This document shows, piece by piece, positions 16,743 through 23,890 of a stretch of 64,000 nucleotides of DNA. The notes beneath the pieces were generated by a model. It did not search any database. It saw only the letters and a program-made list of their open reading frames with translations, and had not been told where the DNA came from. Source of the DNA: DATFMP01 sp035266845 (lineage in GTDB: Bacteria; SAR324; JACQKK01); the NCBI GenBank assembly GCA_035266845.1, contig DATFMP010000102.1, forward strand, positions 1 through 64,000. Direction: 5' to 3'. Made by a program: the position numbers and the translations under genes. How positions within the stretch are numbered: position 1 is the stretch's first letter; each line of letters opens with the position of its first letter.

Positions 16743-17459
16743 ATGAGCTTGCTGCAAGCCCAGGACATAGCCGTCTCGTACTACGGCGACATTCACGTGC
16801 TTGAAGGCGTGAACATCGAGGCCGCCGAAGGGCGGATCACGGCCGTCATCGGGCCGAACGGGGCGGGCAAGTCAACCCTGCTCAAGGCGCTCTATGGCCT
16901 GCTGAAGCCAAGCACGGGCTCGATCCGCTTCGATGGCCGGGAGCTGACGGGCTTGCCCGTGCACCGCTTCATGGAGCTCGGCATCGCCTATGTGCCGCAA
17001 GGACGCAGCCTGTTCCCGGATCTCACCGTGGAGGAAAACCTGGAGCTGGGCTGCTGGTCGTTCAGGAGAGACCAGCAGCGTGTGCGCAGGGCGATCGACG
17101 ACTTGTACGCGACTTTCCCACACCTGGCCGACCGCCAGCGCGTGCGCGTCGGTACGCTGAGCGGCGGGCAGCAGAAGATCCTCGAAGTCGGCCGGTCCCT
17201 GCTGACCAAGCCCCGCCTGCTGTTGATGGACGAGCCGACGGCCATGCTGGCCCCGCTGGTGGCCAAGGAGATCTACTCCTTCCTGCGTCGTCAGCGCGAA
17301 TCGCAGACTGCCGTCGTGCTCGTGGATCAGAACGTGCGTCAGGCCCTGGATGTGGCTGACGACGTGTACGTGCTGGAACTGGGGCGCAATCGGGCGCACG
17401 GCACGAAGGCGGACTTCTTTGGCCGGCTGCACGAGGTGATTCAGGATTGGCTGGCCTGA
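16743..17459 (+). CDS. ABC transporter ATP-binding protein (LivF-like)
   Basis: 238 aa, the normal LivF length. Walker A GPNGAGKST, the LivF-type segment GIAYVPQGRSLFPDLTVEENL, signature LSGGQQKILEV, Walker B LLLMDEPTAMLAP. The switch position reads VLVDQN, with Gln-Asn in place of the usual His, as is common in LivF (VEQN). Works as heterodimer with the LivG-like ATPase. Confidence 0.92.
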   Translation: MSLLQAQDIAVSYYGDIHVLEGVNIEAAEGRITAVIGPNGAGKSTLLKALYGLLKPSTGSIRFDGRELTGLPVHRFMELGIAYVPQGRSLFPDLTVEENLELGCWSFRRDQQRVRRAIDDLYATFPHLADRQRVRVGTLSGGQQKILEVGRSLLTKPRLLLMDEPTAMLAPLVAKEIYSFLRRQRESQTAVVLVDQNVRQALDVADDVYVLELGRNRAHGTKADFFGRLHEVIQDWLA

Positions 17460-17565
17460 GGGCACCGCCCGCTGGGCCGGCCGGCTGTGTCTGCCGAGTC
17501 GCCGAATGCGTGCGGGCGTGCGCACAACCCGGGATGTCAAACACTCATTGTTGGAGGGCATGGAC

Positions 17566-18792
17566 ATGCGACACTGGAAAGCGACGATACCCCTGCTGCT
17601 GGTGGTGGGGCTCCTGTGGGGAGCGTCGGCCACGCAGGCCGCCAAGCCGATCAAGATCGGTCTCACCATTTCCACGACGGGCAGCTTCGCCTTTGCGTCC
17701 TCACAGGGTTTCAAGGGCGTGGAGATTTGGGCGGACGAGGTGAACCAAGCGGGCGGACTGGACGTGGCGGGAGTGAAGCGCCCCGTGAAGCTCATTTACT
17801 ACGATGACCGCAGCGACAAGCAGACGGTGGTGCGCCTCTACGACAAGCTGATCACCGATGACAAGGTGGACGTGGCCTTCTCGCCGTTCGGGTCCACGCT
17901 GACGGGTGCAGCCGCCTCCATCACGGAGAAGCACCACAAGCTGCTAATCATCTGGTCGGCAGCCTCGGATGCCGTTTACGGCCAGGGCTTCAAATACATC
18001 GTCTCGGCCACCCAGACTCCTGCCTCGCTGCTGCACAAGCCGGCCGCGGAAGACATGGCGGCCCTGGGGGTGAAAACGCTGGCGATGGCGTTTGTGGACC
18101 AGCCGTTTCCGGTGAGCGTCTCCGAGAACACCCGCAAGATCGCCGAAAGCCTGGGCATCAAGGTGGTTGCGTTCGAGAAATATGCCAGCGGCACCAAGGA
18201 TTTCACGATCCTGCTGCAGAAGATCGCGCTGCAGCACCCCGATGCGTTCTACACCCCTTCCTATCTGGACGATGAGATGGTGATGATGCGCCAGATGAAG
18301 GAAGCCAATCTGAACTTCAAGTACATCTTCATGAACTACGCCGGGCAGCCGCAGTGGAACGAGTTGGGTAAGGACGGCTGGTACGCCTTCGGTGTCACGC
18401 TCTACCACAAGAAGCTGAACTGGAAAGTGAACGCAGGCATGAGTCGCGCCCAGTTTGAGAAGGCCTACTACAAGAAGTTTCCCAATGCGAAACTGGAGCC
18501 GGATTTCCAAACCTCCCTGGCTTATGGTGCCGGCGTGATGCTGGGCGAATTCATCAAGAAGGCCGGATCCACGGACTCCAAGGCTTTGAAGCAAGCCGCG
18601 CTAGCGCTTTCGGGCAAGCGCACGGTGATGACGGGGCCTTATGCCATCGATCAGAGCGGAAAGCAGAAGCTGATGCCGTTCTCCATTATCCAGGTGCAGC
18701 CCACCAAGGACTACGAGATCGAATTGGTGTGGCCAAAGGAGGTGGCAACTGCTAAGGCCATCTATCCCATCCCGCCTTGGAGCGCACGCTAG
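17566..18792 (+). CDS. Periplasmic substrate-binding protein of the ABC importer
   Basis: 408 aa. Signal peptide of about 25 residues (MRHWKATIPLLLVVGLLWGA, then SATQA), then a periplasmic-binding type I fold beginning PIKIGLTISTTGSFAFASSQ, as in LivJ, AmiC and FmdD-type receptors. ATG 17566 is chosen because GGAGG lies eight bases upstream; ATG 17560 is only two bases from it. The last gene of the operon; it decides the importer's substrate. With an amidase in the operon, an amide or urea-like compound, or an amino acid derivative, is the best guess. Confidence 0.9.
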   Translation: MRHWKATIPLLLVVGLLWGASATQAAKPIKIGLTISTTGSFAFASSQGFKGVEIWADEVNQAGGLDVAGVKRPVKLIYYDDRSDKQTVVRLYDKLITDDKVDVAFSPFGSTLTGAAASITEKHHKLLIIWSAASDAVYGQGFKYIVSATQTPASLLHKPAAEDMAALGVKTLAMAFVDQPFPVSVSENTRKIAESLGIKVVAFEKYASGTKDFTILLQKIALQHPDAFYTPSYLDDEMVMMRQMKEANLNFKYIFMNYAGQPQWNELGKDGWYAFGVTLYHKKLNWKVNAGMSRAQFEKAYYKKFPNAKLEPDFQTSLAYGAGVMLGEFIKKAGSTDSKALKQAALALSGKRTVMTGPYAIDQSGKQKLMPFSIIQVQPTKDYEIELVWPKEVATAKAIYPIPPWSAR

Positions 18793-18958
18793 GTCAATCC
18801 GGTTGGGTGGATCCCCCCCACGTCATACGACTGGTAGCCGGGAAAGAGGACAACACCGCTCGGTCGGCCGTTCACGGATATGGAATTGCAGCGGCCGATC
18901 GACGGTGGACCCCCAGCCCCGTGTCGTGATAGCGTCGTGCTCGATTGTGCATGACCGC

Positions 18959-19079
18959 TGTGCATAACTTGCACGCAGCCTCCATAAAATGCACAAGCGC
19001 CGATCCAGAAGGCCTATTGATATCAGTTGGTTGAGAGCGGGCGCTATCCAACATTATGCACAGTTCGATTCCCGCCGCC
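18959..19079 (+). repeat. ~120-bp structured direct repeat, copy 2
   Basis: Same orientation as 8346-8466. Core 104 bp again runs from TGTGCATAA (18959-18967) to TTATGCACA (19054-19062). The inner stem here is AGCGCC (18996-19001) / GGCGCT (19040-19045): both strands differ from copy 1, yet pairing is kept. It is followed by GTTCGATTCCCGCCGCCTCCA, very like a tRNA T-loop plus acceptor 3' strand, with no matching 5' half. Confidence 0.85.
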
Positions 19080-19106
19080 TCCATCACCTTCCCTTCCAGC
19101 AAAGTC

Positions 19107-19149
19107 CAAGATAGTCCGTGGAGCCCCTAAGGCAGGGGCTCTATCTTGG
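19107..19149 (+). terminator. Long two-part hairpin
   Basis: Outer arms CCAAGATA / TATCTTGG and inner arms GAGCCCCT (19121-19128) / AGGGGCTC (19134-19141), with a 6-nt bulge on the left side. It could end transcripts from the importer operon, 315 bp upstream, or belong to a mobile-element remnant. No clear U-tract. Confidence 0.4.
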
Positions 19150-19244
19150 TCCCACATTTCAGCCCAGTCCAGCACATACCCTTGCATCCGGGGGTAGAGA
19201 TGGGGTATCGGCCTACCTCCGCTAGCTGTGAAGTCTACGAGGGT

Positions 19245-19423
19245 TGTTCATCCGGACATTTCCTGGGAGGTCGTTGGTGCTCAATCAATCACCCAAGGAA
19301 GGAGCCTGGATGAATAGCCACAAGAATGCCAGAACGACCGTGCACACGCGAGCCCTGCGAGTGCGGAGCGTGAGCCGAGCAGGGGCCGTCCCCTGGGCGG
19401 GTCGCGGACGAGACCCGGCGTAG
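19245..19423 (+). mobile_element. IS481-family remnant, left end and transposase start
   Basis: A terminal-like sequence TGTTCATCCGGACATT begins at 19245. An ATG at 19310, with GGAGCC upstream, opens a 37-codon frame starting MNSHKNARTTVHTRALRVR, the conserved N-terminus of IS481-family transposases. Homology is lost after about 20-25 residues and the frame stops at 19421. The HTH, DDE domain and right end are absent, so only the left end of the element remains. Confidence 0.75.
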
Positions 19424-19436
19424 CGGATAGCATAAG

Positions 19437-19462
19437 GCAAGCCCACCGGCGGGTGGGCTTGC
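19437..19462 (-). terminator. Stem-loop after the sensor-kinase operon
   Basis: Perfect 11-bp stem GCAAGCCCACC / GGTGGGCTTGC with a GGCG loop, 31 bp beyond the stop of the minus-strand kinase gene. The stem is strong but no T-run follows on the minus strand, so intrinsic termination is only probable. Confidence 0.5.
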
Positions 19463-19492
19463 ACCCCATCCAGCAGACGCGCCGCGGGGTGC

Positions 19493-20803
19493 TCAGGTGT
19501 GGGCGGGAAACTGCACGCTCACTCGCAGCCCCCTGCCCGGCGCGCTATCCAGCGCCAGCGTGGCCCCGTGACGCTCCGCGATGCCCCTGACGATAGCCAA
19601 GCCGAGGCCGCTGCCGGAGACCCCGCTGCCCGCGCGGCGATAGAAGCGGTCCAGCACGCGGCTGCGTTCGCCGGGCGGGATGCCCGGCCCGGTGTCCGTC
19701 ACGGCCAGCACGGCCGCCGCGTTCTCGCGCGCCACGCTCACGTCCACGCGTCCACCGCCGGGCGTGTAGCGGATTGCATTGTCCAGCAGGTTGCCCACCA
19801 GGATGCGCAGCGCCTCCGGGTCGCCGGCGATGCTCACCGGGTCTTCGCGCACCAGACCCAGGTCGATGGCTTTCGCATGGGCCGGGGCCACGAAGTCTGC
19901 CAGCGCCAGGCGCACGGTCTCGCCCAGGGCCACGGGCCGTGCCGGCGTCGGCGCCGTGCCGGGGTCCTGCCGCGCCAGGATCAGCAACTGCTGCACGAGG
20001 TGCGTCGCCCGCTGCAGGCCGGTCCGCAGACGCCCCACGGCTACGCCGCGCTCCTCGGGCGTGGCGGCACGCTCCACCAGTTGCGCCTGCAGGTCTACCG
20101 CGGCCAGCGGTGTGCGCAGCTCGTGGGCGGCGTCCGCCACGAAGTCGCGCTGCACCTGCAGGGCGTGGGAGAGGCGCCCCAGCAGGTCGTTCAGCGCGGC
20201 CACCAGCGGCTGCAGCTCTCGCGGCAGCGCGGCCACGGGCAGCGGATCCAGCGTGGCTGGGCTGCGCCGGCCTACGGCGGAGGCGATGGCCTCCAGCGGG
20301 CGCAGCCCGCGCCGCACCGCCAGCCAGATCAGCAATGCCAGCACGGGAATCAAAGCCAACGAGGGCCAGATCACAGACAGGGCGATGGCCGCGCTCAACT
20401 CATCCCGCGCCTCGTGGGGCTGCGCTACCACGATGATGCGCCGTCCCACGTGCCGCTCGTAGAGGCGCCAGCGCTGGTCTTGCCAAGTGAGGGAGTGAAA
20501 GCCCTCGCCCGGTGGCAGGGGAAGCTCCACGCCGGGCAGGGACGAAGAAAGCCGGGTACCATCCGCCCGGTACACCTGGATCACGAAGTCGTTCTCCTCG
20601 CCCGCGGCCAGTCCCGGCATGGGTTCGCCGGACTGCACCAGCTGCCCGTGGCGAAGGGAGCGGGCCAGCGCGATGAGCTGGGCGTCGAGCAGGTCGTTGA
20701 CCTCTTCGTGTACCACCAAGTAGGCGGCAAGCATGGCGCCGGCCAGAGCGACGATCACGGCCGCCAGCAGGGTGGCCAGCAGGCGTGAGCGGATGGACCT
20801 CAT
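19493..20803 (-). CDS. Two-component sensor histidine kinase (QseC/TctE type)
   Basis: 436 aa. Two membrane helices (about 10-32 and 145-165) enclose a ~115-residue periplasmic sensor. HisKA dimerisation helix with the phospho-His in FVADAAHELRTPLAAVDLQ, N-box DNAIRYTP, G1 DTGPGIPPGERSRVLDRFYR, G2 GSGLGLAIV. The start overlaps the response-regulator stop by 4 bp, showing translational coupling. Last gene of a five-gene operon with an ABC exporter; predicted to sense an envelope-active or antimicrobial signal and phosphorylate the adjacent regulator. Confidence 0.93.
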   Translation of the reverse strand: MRSIRSRLLATLLAAVIVALAGAMLAAYLVVHEEVNDLLDAQLIALARSLRHGQLVQSGEPMPGLAAGEENDFVIQVYRADGTRLSSSLPGVELPLPPGEGFHSLTWQDQRWRLYERHVGRRIIVVAQPHEARDELSAAIALSVIWPSLALIPVLALLIWLAVRRGLRPLEAIASAVGRRSPATLDPLPVAALPRELQPLVAALNDLLGRLSHALQVQRDFVADAAHELRTPLAAVDLQAQLVERAATPEERGVAVGRLRTGLQRATHLVQQLLILARQDPGTAPTPARPVALGETVRLALADFVAPAHAKAIDLGLVREDPVSIAGDPEALRILVGNLLDNAIRYTPGGGRVDVSVARENAAAVLAVTDTGPGIPPGERSRVLDRFYRRAGSGVSGSGLGLAIVRGIAERHGATLALDSAPGRGLRVSVQFPAHT

Positions 20804-21462
20804 GGCTCCCCGGCGATGATGTAGCCCACGCCCCGCACGGTGCGGATCGCGTCGCGGCCCAACTTGCGGCGCAAGTGGTGGATGTAGACCTCCACCGCGT
20901 TGCTCTCCACCTCATCGTCCCAGCCGTAGAGCCGATCCTCCAGTTGCGCGCGCGAAAGGATGGCCCCTGGCCGCTCCATCAGGCACTGCAGCAGCGCGAA
21001 CTCCCGCGCGGCCAGGGCCACGGGCCGGCCGTGCAGGCGCGCCTCGTGGGTGCCGGGATTGAGCGCGAGCGCGCCCACCTCCAGCAGCGGCTCGGCGCGG
21101 CCCAGGCGCCGCCGCCACAGGGCGCGCACCCGCGCGGAAAGCTCGCTCAGGTCGAAGGGCTTGATCACGTAGTCGTCCGAGCCGGCATCCAGGCCCGCCA
21201 CTCGGTCCGCCACGGCGTCGCGCGCGGTGAGGATCAGCACGGGAATGCGGCTGCCCCGGCCGCGCAGGCCCCGCAGCACTTCCAATCCGGAGCGGCCGGG
21301 CAGGCCCAGATCGAGCACCACCAGGTCGCAATCGTCGTGCGCCAGGGCCTCCTCGGCCTCGGTGCCGTCGCGCACCCAGTCCACGGCGAACCCGTCCTGG
21401 CGCAGCCAGTCGCGGGTGCTCTCGCCAATCATCGGGTCGTCTTCCACCAGCAGAATGCGCAT
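20800..21462 (-). CDS. OmpR-family response regulator
   Basis: 220 aa. Receiver domain with acidic pair Asp8/Asp9, phospho-acceptor Asp51 (VVLDLGLPG), Thr in LILTARD and Lys in DDYVIKPFD; C-terminal winged helix with DEVESNAVEVYIHHLRRKLG and the terminal TVRGVGYII hairpin. Closest in layout to QseB, TctD and PmrA. One base separates it from the upstream gene. The two TTAA tandem boxes at 23748 and 23826, before this operon and the RND operon, are its likely targets. Confidence 0.94.
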   Translation of the reverse strand: MRILLVEDDPMIGESTRDWLRQDGFAVDWVRDGTEAEEALAHDDCDLVVLDLGLPGRSGLEVLRGLRGRGSRIPVLILTARDAVADRVAGLDAGSDDYVIKPFDLSELSARVRALWRRRLGRAEPLLEVGALALNPGTHEARLHGRPVALAAREFALLQCLMERPGAILSRAQLEDRLYGWDDEVESNAVEVYIHHLRRKLGRDAIRTVRGVGYIIAGEP

Positions 21463-21463
21463 G

Positions 21464-21994
21464 TCACCTTCTCAATATCCGCCCGCGCATTCGAAACGCG
21501 AGCAATCCGCCGATGAGAAGCGGCATCCCGAAGGCGACCGGCAGGATTCGGCTCGACTCCACCACCGGCTTGGGTCGCACGTGAAAGTCGAGAAAGGGGC
21601 TGGTCACGATCCGTTGGGAATCGCGGGTGACGGCGCTGATCACGACCCGGAAGTCGCCCGCCTGGATCAGCCGCATGGGCCAGTTTACGGTGATGGCTCC
21701 GTCCGGCGCCAGTGTGGCGCGGGTGACCGCCTTGTGGGCGCTCCAATCCTCCAGATCCATCGGCTGCTCCTGCCCCGGATCCATGCGTACCATGCTGATC
21801 CAAGCAACGATGCCGTGCAACGAGACGCCGCCGGTATTGCGAATGACGCTGCCGAATTGCAGGTGTTCGCCCATCTGCGGCGACGCGGGGTTGGCGCCGT
21901 CGGGAGCGAGCGTGATTTCCAAGGGCTCGGCGGCCAGGGCAGACATCGCCGCGCACAACAGCAGCACCGGAACCAGCAGCAATCGTCGTCTCAT
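21464..21994 (-). CDS. Signal-anchored periplasmic protein of the ABC/two-component operon
   Basis: 176 aa. Signal peptide MRRRLLLVPVLLLCAAMSALA, a ~120-residue beta-rich periplasmic domain (GEHLQFGSVIRNTGGVSLHG, typical of CARDB/NEW-like sandwich folds) and a C-terminal membrane helix (ILPVAFGMPLLIGGLLAF) with a basic tail. No catalytic motif. It lies between the ABC permease and the response regulator, 8 bp and 1 bp from its neighbours. Inference: an accessory or sensor partner of the exporter. Family not recognised with certainty. Confidence 0.8.
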   Translation of the reverse strand: MRRRLLLVPVLLLCAAMSALAAEPLEITLAPDGANPASPQMGEHLQFGSVIRNTGGVSLHGIVAWISMVRMDPGQEQPMDLEDWSAHKAVTRATLAPDGAITVNWPMRLIQAGDFRVVISAVTRDSQRIVTSPFLDFHVRPKPVVESSRILPVAFGMPLLIGGLLAFRMRGRILRR

Positions 21995-22002
21995 GTTGGT
22001 CT

Positions 22003-22755
22003 CTAGACGTTCATGGATGTGGCGCTGGAGCGAGCGAAGGCCGCGGTGGCCGCCAGCCAGATCAGAACGATTGCCAGCCTGGCTAACTGTGCGCTCAGCG
22101 ACTGCGAATCGATGACCACGCTGTCGAAGCTGTTGATTGCGGCGGCAAAGGGGTTCACACGATCCAACCAGGACCCGATGGCGCTTTGCCGGAAGCTTGG
22201 TCCCAGCATCACCGGGCCGCCCAGGAGAATCAGCGCCAAAAGCGAGGGTACCAGCGCGCTGCGCACGGCGGCTGCGCGCGAAGACAGACCCTGGGCCAGG
22301 AATCCGAATCCCAGCACGAGCGGCGTGCCGAACAGCGCCAGGTAGGCACAGGCCTGGGCCAGGTTCTGTCCGCTGCTGCCCACGGCCCACAGGTACGGTA
22401 GGCCGATCAGGTACATGACCAGCCAACCCACGAGTTGGTTGCCCATCTTGCCCAGCACGATGTCCGTCCGACGCGCCGGGCTCAACAGCAGCGGAATCAG
22501 GGTGGCGCGTTCCCTTTCGCCGGCGATGGCGTCGCTGCCCAGCACGACAGCCAGCAACGCACCCAGCGCCGTGATCGTGCCCAATTCCATGGTGACCACT
22601 TGGGCGTTGTCCAGCAGGCTCAGCTCCGTATTGCTCACGAACAGCAGGCCCAATACGGAGAGCACTGCGCTCAGAGCCAGCAGCCAAGCCAGCCCGCGGC
22701 CGCTGCCGAGCAATTCCCGGCTCTCCTTTCTGGCGATCAGCAGGATGGGATTCAT
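22003..22755 (-). CDS. ABC-2 type transporter permease
   Basis: 250 aa, about six membrane helices, starting MNPILLIARKESRELL, the usual amphipathic entry of ABC-2 / NosY-like permeases, with the cytoplasmic segment DAIAGERERATLIPLLLSPARR that contacts the ATPase. ATG 22755 has AGGAGGGG upstream and overlaps the ATPase stop (ATGA). Forms an exporter with the ATPase encoded just upstream. Confidence 0.9.
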   Translation of the reverse strand: MNPILLIARKESRELLGSGRGLAWLLALSAVLSVLGLLFVSNTELSLLDNAQVVTMELGTITALGALLAVVLGSDAIAGERERATLIPLLLSPARRTDIVLGKMGNQLVGWLVMYLIGLPYLWAVGSSGQNLAQACAYLALFGTPLVLGFGFLAQGLSSRAAAVRSALVPSLLALILLGGPVMLGPSFRQSAIGSWLDRVNPFAAAINSFDSVVIDSQSLSAQLARLAIVLIWLAATAAFARSSATSMNV

Positions 22756-23669
22756 GCGGGCCCCTCCTCTTTTTGGGTCATGCGCAGGTACAAGGTCTCC
22801 AAACCGCCGGCTTCCTGGTGGATTTCCGCGATGGGCCACCGCGCGGCCAACAGCCCGCGCCACACGTCCTCCGGGGGTCGCGTTCCGTCCAGCTTGATGC
22901 GTGCCCATTCGCCCTGCCAGGCGAGCAGTTCCACGCCGGGCGGCAGCGGGACGGCGGGTGGCTCCGTCCGCAGGTGCAGGCGATAGGATTCACCTTCGTT
23001 CGACGCCGTGGCCAGCTCGCTCAGTGCGCCCTCGAACACCGTTCGGCCCTGGTGCAGGATGCCGATGCGGGTGCAGAGGCGCTCCACGTCGTCGAGAAGG
23101 TGTGTGCAGAGCAGGATGCCCACACCGTCCTGCCGGCTGCGTTCGAGCAGCAGGTTGTGCACTTCTCGCCGTCCGCGCGGATCGAGCCCGTTGGTGGGCT
23201 CGTCCAGGATCAGCAGCCGGGGCCGGTGCAGCAGGGCCCGCGCGAGTCCGAGCCGCTGGCGCATGCCTTGGGAGTAGGTGCCGATGGCGCGACGGTTGCG
23301 GCCGTCCAACCCCACCTGGGCCAGCTCGGCCGTGATCTCCGGACCCGTAAGCCGGCGGCCGTACAACTGCGCGAACCACGCCAGATAGGCAGGTGCGTCC
23401 ATCCAGTCGTAGAACCCGGATCGCTCCGGCAGCACGCCGATCTCGCGGTGCAGCGCCAGGGCCTCGCGCGCTGGATCGTGGCCCACCACGGATACCTGCC
23501 CGGAGGCGGCACGCCGCAGGCCAGTGATGACGGAAAGGGTGGTGCTTTTGCCCGCGCCGTTGGGCCCCAGCAAGCCGTAGATCTCCCCGGGTTGCGCGTG
23601 CAGGGACACGCCATCCAGCACGGGCCGGCCGCCCAGGGTCAGGGTCAATCCGTCGACGTCTACGTCCAT
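22752..23669 (-). CDS. ABC transporter ATP-binding protein (CcmA/NatA type)
   Basis: 305 aa. Walker A LLGPNGAGKSTT, Q-loop near ALHREIGVLPERSGFYDWM, signature YSQGMRQRLGLARALL, Walker B LLILDEPTNGLDP, D-loop and switch His in LLCTHLLDDVE; a C-terminal ~90-residue regulatory extension follows. First gene of the minus-strand operon. Typical of antibiotic- or bacteriocin-export ATPases paired with ABC-2 permeases. Confidence 0.92.
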   Translation of the reverse strand: MDVDVDGLTLTLGGRPVLDGVSLHAQPGEIYGLLGPNGAGKSTTLSVITGLRRAASGQVSVVGHDPAREALALHREIGVLPERSGFYDWMDAPAYLAWFAQLYGRRLTGPEITAELAQVGLDGRNRRAIGTYSQGMRQRLGLARALLHRPRLLILDEPTNGLDPRGRREVHNLLLERSRQDGVGILLCTHLLDDVERLCTRIGILHQGRTVFEGALSELATASNEGESYRLHLRTEPPAVPLPPGVELLAWQGEWARIKLDGTRPPEDVWRGLLAARWPIAEIHQEAGGLETLYLRMTQKEEGPA

Positions 23670-23747
23670 GGTCGGACATCCCAGAATTGAAGGTGATGGG
23701 TATCCCGCGAAATGCTGAGTCGCCCACCCGCATCCTGGCGCAGCAAG

Positions 23748-23764
23748 CTTAAGTCCCCCTTAAT
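23748..23764 (+). promoter_or_regulatory. Tandem OmpR-family box 1
   Basis: CTTAAGTCCCCCTTAAT: two CTTAA units with an 11-bp period, the geometry bound by OmpR/PmrA/QseB-type dimers (PmrA box: CTTAAT-N5-CTTAAG). It lies 79 bp upstream of the ABC-operon start. Inferred target of the regulator encoded at 20800-21462. Confidence 0.65.
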
Positions 23765-23825
23765 GCCGCCATCTTCCCAGGTGCGCTTGGTCACGACTGT
23801 GCGCCGCGGATCGCACCCAGAGGGA

Positions 23826-23842
23826 GTTAAGGAGACCTTAAG
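23826..23842 (+). promoter_or_regulatory. Tandem OmpR-family box 2
   Basis: GTTAAGGAGACCTTAAG: TTAAG units again with an 11-bp period, 49 bp before the predicted start of the outer-membrane factor gene. Together with box 1 it suggests that one regulator controls both the ABC/two-component operon and the RND operon. Confidence 0.65.
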
Positions 23843-23890
23843 GTTCACCCGTGAGAATGCCTGGGCGATATGGCTGTGCACCGACGAACG

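Larger units (their letters stand above)
18793..19492. other. Intergenic region with repeat copy 2, hairpin and IS481 remnant
   Basis: 700 bp between the importer operon and the convergent sensor-kinase gene. Contents left to right: repeat copy 2 (18959-19079), a long hairpin (19107-19149), an IS481-type end and transposase start (19245-19423), and a stem-loop near the kinase stop (19437-19462). No intact gene. Confidence 0.75.

Noticed and set aside
19054..19084. tRNA or tmRNA gene
   Set aside because: The T-loop and acceptor-like 3' strand are present, but there is no pairing 5' T-stem strand, anticodon arm or D-arm upstream; at most a 3'-end fragment or attachment core.
19499..20788. 429-codon plus-strand frame
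   Set aside because: Antisense shadow of the sensor-kinase gene, Gln/Arg-rich, no domain.
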